55,257 bases of DNA, taken from positions 1 through 55,257 of the IMG/VR virus record IMGVR_UViG_3300025325_000026; one strand, given 5' to 3'. The position numbers and the translations under genes are program-made. How positions within the stretch are numbered: the first letter of the stretch is position 1; each line of letters starts with the position of its first letter. The DNA comes from a virus. The notes beneath the pieces were generated by a model, which was not told the origin of the DNA, ran no database searches, and worked only from the letters and a program-made list of their open reading frames with translations. This document shows, piece by piece, positions 34,601 through 40,204 of this stretch.

Positions 34601-34941
34601 ACACCACGATAACTCTGACCGTTTCGGAAATTCCGGTTATTGACAGTATCCGTAATGCCCTGCTGCGCGATTCGGTATACCTACAGGCCGGGCGCGTAGG
34701 CGACATTATGACAATATACGGGCATGGGTTCGGTGAGCAGGGGGACAGCTCAAAAGCCTATCAGAGCAGCACTGGCAATACAGTATTTTTGGTGATATCG
34801 TGGAGCGACACGCTGATTGTTGCAAACCCTTCACCGCTGTCTGTTCGCGGGTTTCATCGGTCTTGGATTCGTCGGGGGGATATGATTTCGGGAACTCCGA
34901 AGAGCCGGGCTTATTTGCACAAAATTTACTACGGAGAATAA
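28681..34941 (+). CDS. Giant secreted mosaic adhesin (2086 aa)
   Basis: MNKFLTLMILLFTFSSA is a Sec signal peptide. Domains in order, by eye: a right-handed beta-helix (about 25-450), an Ig-like IPT/TIG domain near 555-645, a second beta-helix (650-1150), an InlB/Listeria-type repeat (GSGSVDPAGTTVHDSGTGF, about 1235-1300), a LamG-like jelly-roll (1310-1530), a PKD-like strand set (WGDSILSKVTTNSGVTHVYSAPG), a BspA/DUF285-like leucine-rich solenoid (1610-1890), and final InlB-like and IPT domains. All are extracellular binding folds. It probably binds host or environmental polysaccharide; cleavage cannot be excluded. At 6.3 kb it takes over 11 percent of the window. Confidence 0.75.
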   Translation: MNKFLTLMILLFTFSSAAILTTGSGGTYATINLAEAAASAGDTIQLVSDISHTAMVIFDRNRILVRSAPGNTYSCTLNTLTGIINFYAYEADTIRFQNVNILYASGEASGANYIFRTALEGWGGHRFDNVRFIHLGDGINENKRGCFLTRANGSTVIEPTNFYGCYFQRIYQGIRGNVDSSETATNVTVKKCVFDSTSVNMGQAWKFDSCVFIAGGYENTAMVYAGKIKFSNCWFDQTVSSASGEFITWDGTDVYSHNDTVINCTFVNMGHVFICPDGWHDGIIDGVTMWDTLHGSSSGNVYIHQNETGADTSIHNLTIRNTSFSGRNDIYMLNVANNANDDSSWNINIEKCLFLDSGDIGIWKTHGATIDSSLTEFNTAFDTTVNLGIVFTDTFYNRGSSFLLDDGIWNYHKGNSTFANIGSKKYLSNLGDTSGITENGFSVACSIAVSFRHNNSNYTPSFLSLNSWFTGDTAKVRLMVTADTLSAWSVADSDTVVAGENKTMAAASLTAGTKYWYKTITDGLSNGTTTLHDTTLMDTVRTAGGGASLDTPVVARAAWLCSPTGGGPRIDLIGAKFKAAQGDGYVLVDGAAVTEYWWSDEVVGFIAPAHAAGAVNVIIENSDGMRDTLASAFTYYAAETIDTIYADSSITDSCATYNPATRSCSGGSEQCYRRIQWAVNKMAVGDHILVRGGTYFEKVTLPSAKNGTAWIDGNYNLLKSYSGEWATVNGGDTGQKIGAITDGQDSTYDIVRIAFWKLDSLGITGGAEVDNIDAAGISLDIGPFKFSHLRIFNNLSESDGENPAGIRGYLYDSCVIEYCMFDSNGCLPPIDDINSGHILIFGDYREHSLYDTGFTYTGPGCSRVRNTIRYNYFGYALNGDHDKNEGILCGRDQADEGYEDDYKYYGVNIHHNYWTTYYRALNVRTDFAQVHHNIFKACSMAIIGSAADEATNYRQCFYNNTVNHARWVVIQVHNTNDHVSDVTTPETLSYVYMYNNISDSSCNLDNWDKEEFSITRPVAGSDARYDSVYLGNNYTYRYITCGEDPSGDKVFYLGYSGDDGNRLTLAEYNTKYSRSISHFRQAYDAGNLLYTNSDLKTRNTHTVNGSLTIANGGIGGNHPYLDGVTIPSYIGATGGDTLWVDTVLALISLGDEEEAPLTQFVIDSTVTGGHPDSIVFSHYGLTDSGTTLTVTINNVAGRHCTVSGDTSGILTGFTDVIDEAKTYNFTFSAEYQLTTSATGSGSVDPAGTTVHDSGTGFELTATPGFGHHFSKWSVLSGTIGIADTLDASTSCTLHTSGSVRATFINHAFTLFDTSVDSTGTASHHWNADTAGGLYTDIIGSRHATPGAGVTRRVGMQGYTVNCSTGTSTNLNCGDVQLTSKMTICGISRLDDRSVQCCFWGKRLNNGYNIVMLYTAAQAVGVWVNSTPTYGSMYTSVNGNGAFPTGEEVFWAVCLDLTQAVDSNKIKLFLKDKFWPLTVSGTIASAIPTGLGGRDFYIGYDDGYDFNGTIDEITIFPDQTFNSSQLLRLSLYARNKLVDTLPFYFSVATNDTFTIPQNSGYAYDFYVNWGDSILSKVTTNSGVTHVYSAPGTYNISVVENTYGGFPTVYFNNSGDRLKLTNIIKWGRNCWKTMLGSFYGCKNMIISARDGLGAVTDSVTDYRNTFHTSGADTVILKTANGIDFTNHFYADSGLRYINEDWRKATTLVSTCAFDTGLKIVDVKGLDAAVNMGSCFAFSGIDTNSLSDAYNTPHLRNTSFMFRWCRLQHLPEWDWDSVYNAMEKCVEMHYLKKVHLSMPLCTTIAYGFLNNWSLDTLIIEGNNIKNAYAAFLRLESIDSISINLNQMTNGELAFDSTRLTPARYSMMLDTLALYNLNEDVVFNGGWSKYLSASKPSRDTLVAHGWTITDSGPADVIYTADTVYAAHGLITALDGLTADSGASLRFVATVDAGYVGSWPGGTVVAGVPDTLAVVMTKDTTITLTVSEIPVIDSIRNALLRDSVYLQAGRVGDIMTIYGHGFGEQGDSSKAYQSSTGNTVFLVISWSDTLIVANPSPLSVRGFHRSWIRRGDMISGTPKSRAYLHKIYYGE

Positions 34942-34943
34942 AG

Positions 34944-35333
34944 ATGCCGAACGTAACTCTTACAAGAAACGTGACGATCAGACCGACCAATCAGGCGACG
35001 ATATGGGGCATAGGCAGCTGGCTTGTGTATCGGATTGTAAATTCGGTTGAAGAAGGAACTCCGATCGGATTGCATACCGTTACTCCGACTGTTGTCGAAG
35101 GAACAGACCCGGAGGCCGAAGAGGATCTTGATTATTTTTTCTCGTACACCGTTACACCGGGAGCCGGCAGAACTGTCGGGGAAGTGGTGCAATACCGCTT
35201 CGAACCAACCGGGACTGAGGCACCGCTTGCCGCGTCACATGACTGGTTGTCAAGTGAATATACCATCGTTGCAGCGTCGTCAGTTGCCACGCAGGGTAGC
35301 AGCATGAGCATGGCCATCGCGTTGTCGCTTTAA
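34944..35333 (+). CDS. Hypothetical virion-region protein (129 aa)
   Basis: 129 residues from ATG at 34944, 2 bases after the adhesin stop, with ACGGAG upstream. Predicted beta-rich, no signal peptide (starts MPNVTLTRNVTIRPTNQATI). Ala/Ser-rich ending. Probably structural, tied to the adhesin by operon position. Confidence 0.5.
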   Translation: MPNVTLTRNVTIRPTNQATIWGIGSWLVYRIVNSVEEGTPIGLHTVTPTVVEGTDPEAEEDLDYFFSYTVTPGAGRTVGEVVQYRFEPTGTEAPLAASHDWLSSEYTIVAASSVATQGSSMSMAIALSL

Positions 35334-35377
35334 TTTTAATCTCACCCACCAATGCGACATCAATGTCGTAAAATAAT

Positions 35378-35406
35378 TTGCATTCCAGCATTTTATTAGC
35401 TATATT
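35378..35406 (+). promoter_or_regulatory. Promoter of the leaderless class
   Basis: TTGCAT (35378-35383), exactly 17 bases, TATATT (35401-35406), then six bases to the ATG at 35413. It follows a CGACAT/ATGTCG hairpin (35355-35368) that may end the structural transcript. It starts the early-type gene region. Confidence 0.65.
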
Positions 35407-35412
35407 ATCATC

Positions 35413-35610
35413 ATGATAAAGAAAATTACAGTATGGCTATGCACCTGTTTTAAGTGCGAAAACAGTTGGAAAGCCCGAGTTGATAATCCAAAGGTGTGCC
35501 CATTTTGCCATTCTCGAAAATGGAACGATGATGTTGAAAACAATCCCCGTATCGGAAAATGCCCACCGAACAATAAAAAAGTGGTGCAGGGCAAAAGGGA
35601 TGACGTTTGA
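35413..35610 (+). CDS. Small zinc-ribbon protein
   Basis: 65 residues: LCTCFKCENSWKAR ... VCPFCHSRKW gives two knuckles (CxxC and CxxC) as in rubredoxin-like phage peptides. The ATG lies six bases after a TATATT box, without a ribosome site. Its 3' half overlaps another reading frame that is also plausibly coding. Confidence 0.6.
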   Translation: MIKKITVWLCTCFKCENSWKARVDNPKVCPFCHSRKWNDDVENNPRIGKCPPNNKKVVQGKRDDV

Positions 35611-35749
35611 GCAGTTCTTTGATTCATGGATCGAGCATGTTGCGAATAAAAAACAGCAGCAATTTTATGACTCGCTGCCAGATCCGCGTAAGCTTAAAAA
35701 CGTTAAGCCGTTGGAAAATGTTAAGATAGATAAGTTTTATAAAAAGTAA
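35528..35749 (+). CDS. Small RHH-like protein
   Basis: 73 residues from ATG at 35528, overlapping the zinc-ribbon gene out of frame. MLKTIPVSENAHRTIKKWCRAKGMTFEQFF-type sequence gives strand-helix-helix, like ribbon-helix-helix regulators. The ending is Lys-rich. It lies just upstream of the first cassette junction. Confidence 0.5.
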   Translation: MMLKTIPVSENAHRTIKKWCRAKGMTFEQFFDSWIEHVANKKQQQFYDSLPDPRKLKNVKPLENVKIDKFYKK

Positions 35750-35825
35750 CAGTTCACCATTGAGGTAGTTAGCCAAAATAAACCGCGCTGAGATCATAGT
35801 TCGGCGCAAAAAGAAAGGTACAATT

Positions 35826-36140
35826 GTGATTAACGAAAAAGTATTGCAGCATGTTACAGCGTTCAATTCTGCAAAGGGATACTCTGCCGACGAAGCCACA
35901 ATCATCGAATCCATACGTGAGGCAAAGCAAGTATGGCGCGTCAACGAATCAAAGCGGCGCTGGTGGATTGATTATACTGCCGTCGTGGAATTAAACGGTA
36001 TGCTCATTGGGTATCGTGATGCTGAAACAACCGGCGATATGTCGGCAGAAGAAACGGGCTTTAAGTTCGATACCGGAAGCATTTGCGAGTACGAGGCAAA
36101 AGAACAGGTCGTAACGGTGTATGCGCCGAAAGGCAATTAG
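35826..36140 (+). CDS. Cassette 1 gene, unknown function
   Basis: 104 residues, GTG start with AAAGG upstream. MINEKVLQHVTAFNSAKGYS, then an alpha/beta protein with two Trp-rich strands (RRWWIDYTAVVELNGMLIGY), somewhat like immunity or small ligand-binding proteins. Not recognised. It lies between the junction GTTAGCC (35768) and attC-like site 1. Confidence 0.6.
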   Translation: MINEKVLQHVTAFNSAKGYSADEATIIESIREAKQVWRVNESKRRWWIDYTAVVELNGMLIGYRDAETTGDMSAEETGFKFDTGSICEYEAKEQVVTVYAPKGN

Positions 36141-36157
36141 GATGCGCGGTTTACATC

Positions 36158-36221
36158 GGCTAACACGTAAAGCATGTCATGCCCAAAGCGGCACGAACAT
36201 GCGTTTACGGGAACGTTGTAT
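36158..36221 (+). repeat. attC-like site 1
   Basis: R'' GGCTAAC (36158-36164) and R' GTTGTAT (36215-36221). The arms 36166-36177 and 36197-36209 pair over 12 bases with one extrahelical G, the asymmetry integrases read in attC. The centre ATGCCCAAAGCGGCAC (36179-36194) is identical in site 2. A wider GGTTTACA/TGTAAACC repeat (36149-36237 region) surrounds it. Confidence 0.65.
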
Positions 36222-36256
36222 AACACTTTGTAAACCTTTTGAATTGTAGGCGGCGC

Positions 36257-37141
36257 ATGAAGATTGCGAGAGTATTCCCACGAAAGACACGGTTGTCACC
36301 CACCGATAGTCTTGCGTATTACGATGTCCCCGGTTGCTTCGACGAGGCCGACGAGGTACACGTATCTACTCTGTTTACGTGGGATATGGGTCGCGCTGAT
36401 TATCTTGCGGAGCAGTGGCGACACGTCGCGCCTATTAAATTCGGAGGTCCAGCTTATAATCAACCGGGCGCAGTATTCGTGCCTGGAATGTACGTTCGTG
36501 AAGGTGCGGTAATAACGTCTCGCGGGTGTCCGAATCGGTGCTGGTTTTGCTCCGTGTGGCAGCGTGAACCCGGCCTTTTAGAGCTGCCCATTGTGGATGG
36601 TACGAACGTTCTCGATGATAACATCCTGGCCTGTTCTGAGCGGCATATACGCGGGGTTTTTGATATGCTCATGAGGCAGCGCGGGCGTGTGGAATTTACT
36701 GGCGGATTAGAGGCAAAGCGGCTTCTGACTTGGCACGTAGATCTACTATCTAAGTTGCGGCCCGCTCAGATGTTTTTCGCGTTTGATACGCCCGACGACG
36801 AGGAGCCGCTCAGAACCGCTTCTACGATGCTTAGGTCGGCCGGGTTCACTCGTCAAAGTATGCGGGTGTATTGCCTTATCGGATTTCCGCGAGACACCTT
36901 CGAAGCGGCAGAAGTGCGACTGCGCCTTTGCGTAGAATTAGGTTTTTTCCCTATGGCGATGCTCTGGCGCGACGTGAAGAACACTGTTGACCCAACGTGG
37001 CAGAAGATTCAACGCGAGTGGGCGCGACCCGCGATTATATACCGAAAATGCGCCGCTGAAAATCAAGGTAGTTTACAAAGCGTCATACAACAGCGCAAGC
37101 CAGCAATGCCCAAAGCGGCACTACTGGCGGGTTGCGCGTGA
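36257..37141 (+). CDS. Cassette 2 gene: radical SAM protein
   Basis: 294 residues from ATG at 36257 (AGGCGG upstream). SRGCPNRCWFCSVW (about residues 89-102) carries the CxxxCxxC motif that binds the 4Fe-4S cluster and SAM. The barrel continues with VEFTGGLEAKRL, AFDTPDDEEPL and YCLIGFPRDTFE. It resembles a phage-associated radical SAM family of unknown substrate. Its last 19 codons are encoded by attC-like site 2, so the cassette end forms the protein tail. It is the only obvious enzyme in the cassette row. Confidence 0.8.
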   Translation: MKIARVFPRKTRLSPTDSLAYYDVPGCFDEADEVHVSTLFTWDMGRADYLAEQWRHVAPIKFGGPAYNQPGAVFVPGMYVREGAVITSRGCPNRCWFCSVWQREPGLLELPIVDGTNVLDDNILACSERHIRGVFDMLMRQRGRVEFTGGLEAKRLLTWHVDLLSKLRPAQMFFAFDTPDDEEPLRTASTMLRSAGFTRQSMRVYCLIGFPRDTFEAAEVRLRLCVELGFFPMAMLWRDVKNTVDPTWQKIQREWARPAIIYRKCAAENQGSLQSVIQQRKPAMPKAALLAGCA

Positions 37142-37149
37142 CGTTGTAC
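37085..37149 (+). repeat. attC-like site 2
   Basis: R'' ATACAAC (37085-37091) and R' GTTGTAC (37143-37149). Arms GCGCAA/TTGCGC and GCCAG/CTGGC pair with three extra bases on the right side. The 16-base centre is identical to that of site 1 (37106-37121). R'' is the exact reverse complement of the R' box of site 1, as expected for one cassette. Confidence 0.7.
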
Positions 37150-37202
37150 GAAATTTTTGCGCCTGGAGAAAATAGTTCTGGCGCTTGCTTTTGAGGTGTT
37201 AA

Positions 37203-37490
37203 GTGGATTTAGTTGAAAAAATAAACGAAGTTTCATTGAGTGCCTTAAATAACCCGTTTTGTGAAATACTTGTTCGCAACGGGTGGTCGCAGATACATCG
37301 TTTCGTAAAGGGGCATCCAACCAAAGGCGAATCGTTTGGCGTTCCTACGTTACAGACATCCCCCATCACAAATTACGAAACAGGGGTAATAGTAGAGCAG
37401 TTTATTGACAGTATGTTTGAATTAACCGCGCCAGAAAGAGAATTAAGGACGGCGCAAAAACTTCGTACAACAGCCGCAGGTGTCAATTGA
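37203..37490 (+). CDS. Cassette 3 gene, unknown function
   Basis: 95 residues, GTG start with GAGGTG upstream. Starts MDLVEKINEVSLSALNNPFC; mixed alpha/beta, no known domain. Its C-terminal codons run into attC-like site 3, as with cassette 2. Confidence 0.55.
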   Translation: MDLVEKINEVSLSALNNPFCEILVRNGWSQIHRFVKGHPTKGESFGVPTLQTSPITNYETGVIVEQFIDSMFELTAPERELRTAQKLRTTAAGVN

Positions 37491-37520
37491 AACGTGCCGC
37501 TATGCCGCGAACCGTTATGC
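37465..37520 (+). repeat. attC-like site 3
   Basis: R'' GTACAAC (37465-37471), the exact reverse complement of the R' box of site 2. R' is probably GTTATGC (37514-37520). The inner arms CGC-A-GG (37475-37480) and CCGCG (37505-37509) pair with one extrahelical A. Shorter than the others, about 56 bases. Confidence 0.55.
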
Positions 37521-37565
37521 GAAATGCCCGTTTTGAAAACAATTTATTATAGGCGGCGCAAGAAA

Positions 37566-37826
37566 ATGAAGACAGAAAAACCAGAAGAATGCGAAGCATG
37601 CAGATTTGAAACCGACGATCTTACTTTTTACGATCACGGGCCGGGATATCCAGAAGGTGCTGGACATTGGATTTGTAAAGTATGCGCTTGCACTATGTCA
37701 GGCAATGCTCATCGAAGTCCTGGATGCTACAAAGAGTATGAAGTTTTGCATATGTTGTCATATTGCACCAATTTGATTTTGGATGCACTAAAAAAGAAAG
37801 AAGCGCCGCAAGGTATTAAGGAATAA
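37566..37826 (+). CDS. Cassette 4 gene: small Cys-rich zinc-binding protein
   Basis: 86 residues. ECEACRF, then WICKVCAC, a paired-knuckle zinc-binding layout, and a C-terminal helix. The ribosome-site context TAGGCGGCGCA is shared word for word with cassette 2. Function unknown. Confidence 0.55.
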   Translation: MKTEKPEECEACRFETDDLTFYDHGPGYPEGAGHWICKVCACTMSGNAHRSPGCYKEYEVLHMLSYCTNLILDALKKKEAPQGIKE

Positions 37827-37838
37827 AATTTTTACATC

Positions 37839-37973
37839 AACCAACAGCCAAAGGAAAGCCATGCCGATTACCAGTCGCGCGACTTCTGGCCGTACCAAAA
37901 TGTCGATAGCCAGCAGCAAACGGGGACGCCCTTAGTATGGGTCGGCATGGCTTCCGTTTGGCAAACGTTGCAC
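37839..37973 (+). repeat. attC-like site 4 (long form)
   Basis: R'' AACCAAC (37839-37845), R' GTTGCAC (37967-37973). The arms 37848-37867 and 37942-37961 are complementary at 18 of 20 positions, with a 74-base loop between, like the long attC sites of some integrons. Here R'' does not mirror the upstream junction, so a deletion or mis-set boundary is possible. Confidence 0.55.
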
Positions 37974-38004
37974 GCAATTGGCAATTCACAATATTGGAGG
38001 TTTT

Positions 38005-38193
38005 ATGCTTAACATAGATATTCTATGGGTGAGTTATTATCTGCAAAAACAGGGTGCTGCGAATAAAATTCTCGATTCATTCGAACGCATAAAAAGGTTC
38101 GTTGAGGAGACGCAAAAAACGCCCACCAACAAACGCAGTGCGGCTCCGAAGACTTCACCCAAACCGGCGAAGCGCCGACTTCGCGCTACGTAA
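38005..38193 (+). CDS. Cassette 5 gene, small basic protein
   Basis: 62 residues from ATG at 38005 (TGGAGG upstream). N-terminal helix (VSYYLQKQGAANKILDSFERI), then a Lys/Pro-rich tail (SPKPAKRRLRAT) encoded by attC-like site 5. It resembles small nucleic-acid-binding peptides. Function unknown. Confidence 0.5.
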   Translation: MLNIDILWVSYYLQKQGAANKILDSFERIKRFVEETQKTPTNKRSAAPKTSPKPAKRRLRAT

Positions 38194-38202
38194 ACGTTGT
38201 AG
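38124..38202 (+). repeat. attC-like site 5
   Basis: R'' CACCAAC (38124-38130), R' GTTGTAG (38196-38202). Stems CGAAG/CTTCG, GCG/CGC and ACG/CGT are separated by small bulges. R'' does not match the upstream R'. The R' box also serves as a -35 element (TTGTAG) for the promoter that follows. Confidence 0.4.
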
Positions 38203-38226
38203 GCAATAAATTTGTTATTTTATATT
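38197..38226 (+). promoter_or_regulatory. Promoter after the cassette row
   Basis: TTGTAG (38197-38202), 18 bases, TATATT (38221-38226). It would start a leader of about 145 bases before the gene at 38380. Confidence 0.5.
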
Positions 38227-38300
38227 ATAGTTGGAGCGTTATGGTGTGGGCCTCCCAGGTTAACAATGGTCCAAGCTGTCTTGCGAGTAAAATCCCTGTT

Positions 38301-38327
38301 AAGCGGAATCTCCTGGGGCGCTTTTTT
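38301..38327 (+). terminator. Attenuator-like hairpin in the leader
   Basis: AAGCG (38301-38305) pairs with CGCTT (38319-38323), followed by a run of T to 38327. It stands between the promoter and the gene at 38380, so it may reduce read-through. The stem is short. Confidence 0.35.
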
Positions 38328-38379
38328 AATTGTCGTTTTTACGAAAAGTAACGCAACTTCCCTAAGAGGGAGTGTTAAA

Positions 38380-38757
38380 ATGATACAGTACACAACATGC
38401 GAAAAATCAGGCCTCAAAGTAGCCGAATCTGTCGCCAAGTGCGATAAGTGCGGAAACGGACTCGCGTGGGGGCCGGGTAAATGTAGGGGCACACCAAAAG
38501 GGGATTTATTGCGTAAGTTATTAAAAAATGAGGGTTGGTCCATCAAAAAGAAACATTTGTGCCCAATATGCGCCGCGCAAAACATAAAGAAAAAACATGA
38601 CCTTCGGCAAGAGCTGTCTTGGAATTGTGACGGGCTTGACTGGAGGACGGCAACACGCGACCAAATTACAGATAATATATATAAAGGCGTCTCTCACGAT
38701 CCGCCGCTTAGACGGACAAGCGCACAAATTGAATGCAAAATACAGGAGGAAAAATGA
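38380..38757 (+). CDS. Zinc-ribbon protein, duplicated at 49626
   Basis: 125 residues from ATG at 38380 (AGAGGGAG upstream). Knuckles CDKCGN and CPICAAQ bracket a basic helix (GDLLRKLLKNEGW), so it is a split zinc ribbon. The core (residues 21-61) is encoded by a 126-bp stretch that is identical, inverted, at 49663-49788, where it forms part of another gene. The C-terminal half differs. Function unknown; DNA or RNA binding is likely. Confidence 0.65.
   Translation: MIQYTTCEKSGLKVAESVAKCDKCGNGLAWGPGKCRGTPKGDLLRKLLKNEGWSIKKKHLCPICAAQNIKKKHDLRQELSWNCDGLDWRTATRDQITDNIYKGVSHDPPLRRTSAQIECKIQEEK
38439..38564 (+). repeat. 126-bp perfect inverted duplication, copy 1
   Basis: Identical, base for base, to the reverse complement of 49663-49788. 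It encodes the zinc-ribbon core in both genes. The two copies flank 11.1 kb of replication and recombination genes, so homologous recombination could invert that segment. Confidence 0.9.
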
Positions 38758-39068
38758 CAGAAGAACATTACAAGGCATCCGTAAATATGATTGAGAACGA
38801 TTATAGGGCCAAGCTTTTAGATCTCCACAGAAGGTTTGCAATTGATGCGACCAATATCGGCATTGGCGACATAATTCACGATGAGCCGTGCAATTTTTTT
38901 ATGTTGGTCGAGCAAATAAAAATACGACAACCGAGATGTAATCAAGAATTTCCAATTTGCACATTTTACGGAGAAAGACTTAGAAAGAATTTAACCCCGA
39001 CATCAAAATTATCACGTGAATATTCGGATGTGTCGCGCTGTAAATTAATCAGGAAGAAATTTATCTAA
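38754..39068 (+). CDS. Hypothetical protein (104 aa)
   Basis: 104 residues from ATG at 38754, with AGGAGG 5 bases upstream. Helical N-terminus (YKASVNMIENDYRAKLLDLHRRF), then a Cys-containing basic tail. Overlaps the zinc-ribbon gene by 4 bases. Not recognised. Confidence 0.55.
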   Translation: MTEEHYKASVNMIENDYRAKLLDLHRRFAIDATNIGIGDIIHDEPCNFFMLVEQIKIRQPRCNQEFPICTFYGERLRKNLTPTSKLSREYSDVSRCKLIRKKFI

Positions 39069-39213
39069 AATATATTTAACAACTAATAAATACTAATTGG
39101 TTTATAAATTAGTAGCAAAATCAACGCTATTTAAAAATCAACAACTTAAGCCCAAATTTTGCAAATAAATATTTTTCGATCACCAAATAATTAACCATTC
39201 GAAGAGGTAAGAA

Positions 39214-39342
39214 ATGTTGGTATGGATACGATTTACAGGAACCTTAAGGGTGATGACAGGTAAATCAAAACATTTTCAAAACCTTGATGATAGGTTGTGG
39301 TGCGGTGAATCCTTCTACGGATATTTTTATTTCGGATACTAA
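39214..39342 (+). CDS. Small aromatic-rich peptide (42 aa)
   Basis: 42 residues with a good GAAGAGG ribosome site. The end is rich in Tyr, Phe and Trp (LWCGESFYGYFYFGY). It sits alone in a 458-bp AT-rich gap. Function unknown. Confidence 0.45.
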   Translation: MLVWIRFTGTLRVMTGKSKHFQNLDDRLWCGESFYGYFYFGY

Positions 39343-39526
39343 CTAATTTTTAGAATCAAGAAAAAATACTGTGTTTTTACGTAGGGAATAGGTATATTTA
39401 TAGTTATGTTCCGCAACATAGAATCGAAAACTAACTCCGGGCTTTAGCATTGCCATACTCTATGGCTTTCCCCGAACGTCGGCGCGGAACCTGACAAGTA
39501 GGGGCCGGTATTTATATTGGATCATC
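39343..39526 (+). other. AT-rich gap with palindrome before the replication initiator
   Basis: No gene seen. TATGTT-CCGC-AACATA (39405-39420) is a perfect 6-bp dyad. With the very AT-rich 39069-39200 it lies just before the DnaD-like and helicase-loader genes, a usual place for a phage replication origin or its operator. No iterons were seen. Confidence 0.3.
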
Positions 39527-40204
39527 ATGGGCTTTACAAAGCTTGACGATGGAATTTCAATGTCATCTATCATGTCTGAAGATGACTCCGTTTTTAAAGT
39601 GTGGATTTTAATTTTATCTCTTACCAAGCAAGATGGAATAGCTCCTATAAGTGCAATTGTTTTAGGTAAACTATCGTCTAAAAGTATGGATGAAATTGAT
39701 AGGTGCATCGATGTTCTATCTTCACCTGATAAATATTCAAGGACAAAAGATTTTGAAGGAAGAAGAATTGAAATAGTAAACGGTGGAATCAAGGTACTTA
39801 ATTATTTAAAATACCGAGAATTTTCATATTCTTCTAATCCTGAATCAGAGAGAAAAAGAGAATATAGAAAAAGAAAAAATACGGGACATGTCCCGGAATG
39901 TCCCGGACACTCTGCTTCTGCTTCTGCTTCTGCTTCTGCTTCTGCTTCTGCTTCTGGAACCAATATACCTCCAAGTCAAAACGAAGTTTTGTTGTATTGT
40001 AAAGAAAAGAACAACGAGGTTGATCCTGTAAAATTTTTCTCTTTTTACGAGTCAAAGGGGTGGATGGTAGGTAAAAATAAAATGAAAAACTGGCACATGT
40101 CGGTAGCTACATGGGTTAAGTCTGAACAAGAACAAAAAAAAGGTCAATATGCCGAACCTAAAAAACCACTTCCAATTTTAGATATTTTCGGAGATAAAAA
40201 ATAA
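39527..40204 (+). CDS. Replication initiator-like protein with Ser-Ala linker
   Basis: 225 residues. The N-terminal domain (FKVWILILSLTKQDGIAPISAIVLG ... GIKVLNYLKYREF) is a winged-helix of the kind found in phage replisome organisers; the C-terminal domain (EVDPVKFFSFYESKGWMVGKNKMKNWHMSVATWVK) matches the DnaD/DnaB-like tail that binds DNA and loader. A (Ser-Ala)7 linker separates them and is encoded by a hexanucleotide repeat. It abuts the helicase-loader gene, overlapping its start by one base. Confidence 0.75.
   Translation: MGFTKLDDGISMSSIMSEDDSVFKVWILILSLTKQDGIAPISAIVLGKLSSKSMDEIDRCIDVLSSPDKYSRTKDFEGRRIEIVNGGIKVLNYLKYREFSYSSNPESERKREYRKRKNTGHVPECPGHSASASASASASASASGTNIPPSQNEVLLYCKEKNNEVDPVKFFSFYESKGWMVGKNKMKNWHMSVATWVKSEQEQKKGQYAEPKKPLPILDIFGDKK
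39911..39956 (+). repeat. Hexanucleotide microsatellite TCTGCT x7
   Basis: Seven perfect copies of TCTGCT plus a partial one. Copy number changes alter the linker length of the replication protein by two residues at a time without shifting the frame. Confidence 0.9.

Larger units (their letters stand above)
35768..38202 (+). mobile_element. Integron-like gene cassette row without integrase
   Basis: Five short genes, each followed by an imperfect hairpin bounded by AAC and GTT, as in attC sites. In integrons a cassette begins with the TTRRRY part of its own R' box and ends with its R'' box, so R'' should mirror the upstream junction. This holds exactly for three: GTTAGCC (35768) with GGCTAAC (36158); GTTGTAT (36215) with ATACAAC (37085); GTTGTAC (37143) with GTACAAC (37465). 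The last two sites do not obey the rule. No integrase or attI was seen in the window, so this resembles a cluster of attC sites lacking an integrase. Confidence 0.7.

Noticed and set aside
36142-36249. 35-residue basic frame over attC-like site 1
   Set aside because: No ribosome site, and the hairpin structure of the site explains the sequence.
35700-38300. Complete mobile integron
   Set aside because: No tyrosine recombinase of the IntI type and no attI were found in the window.
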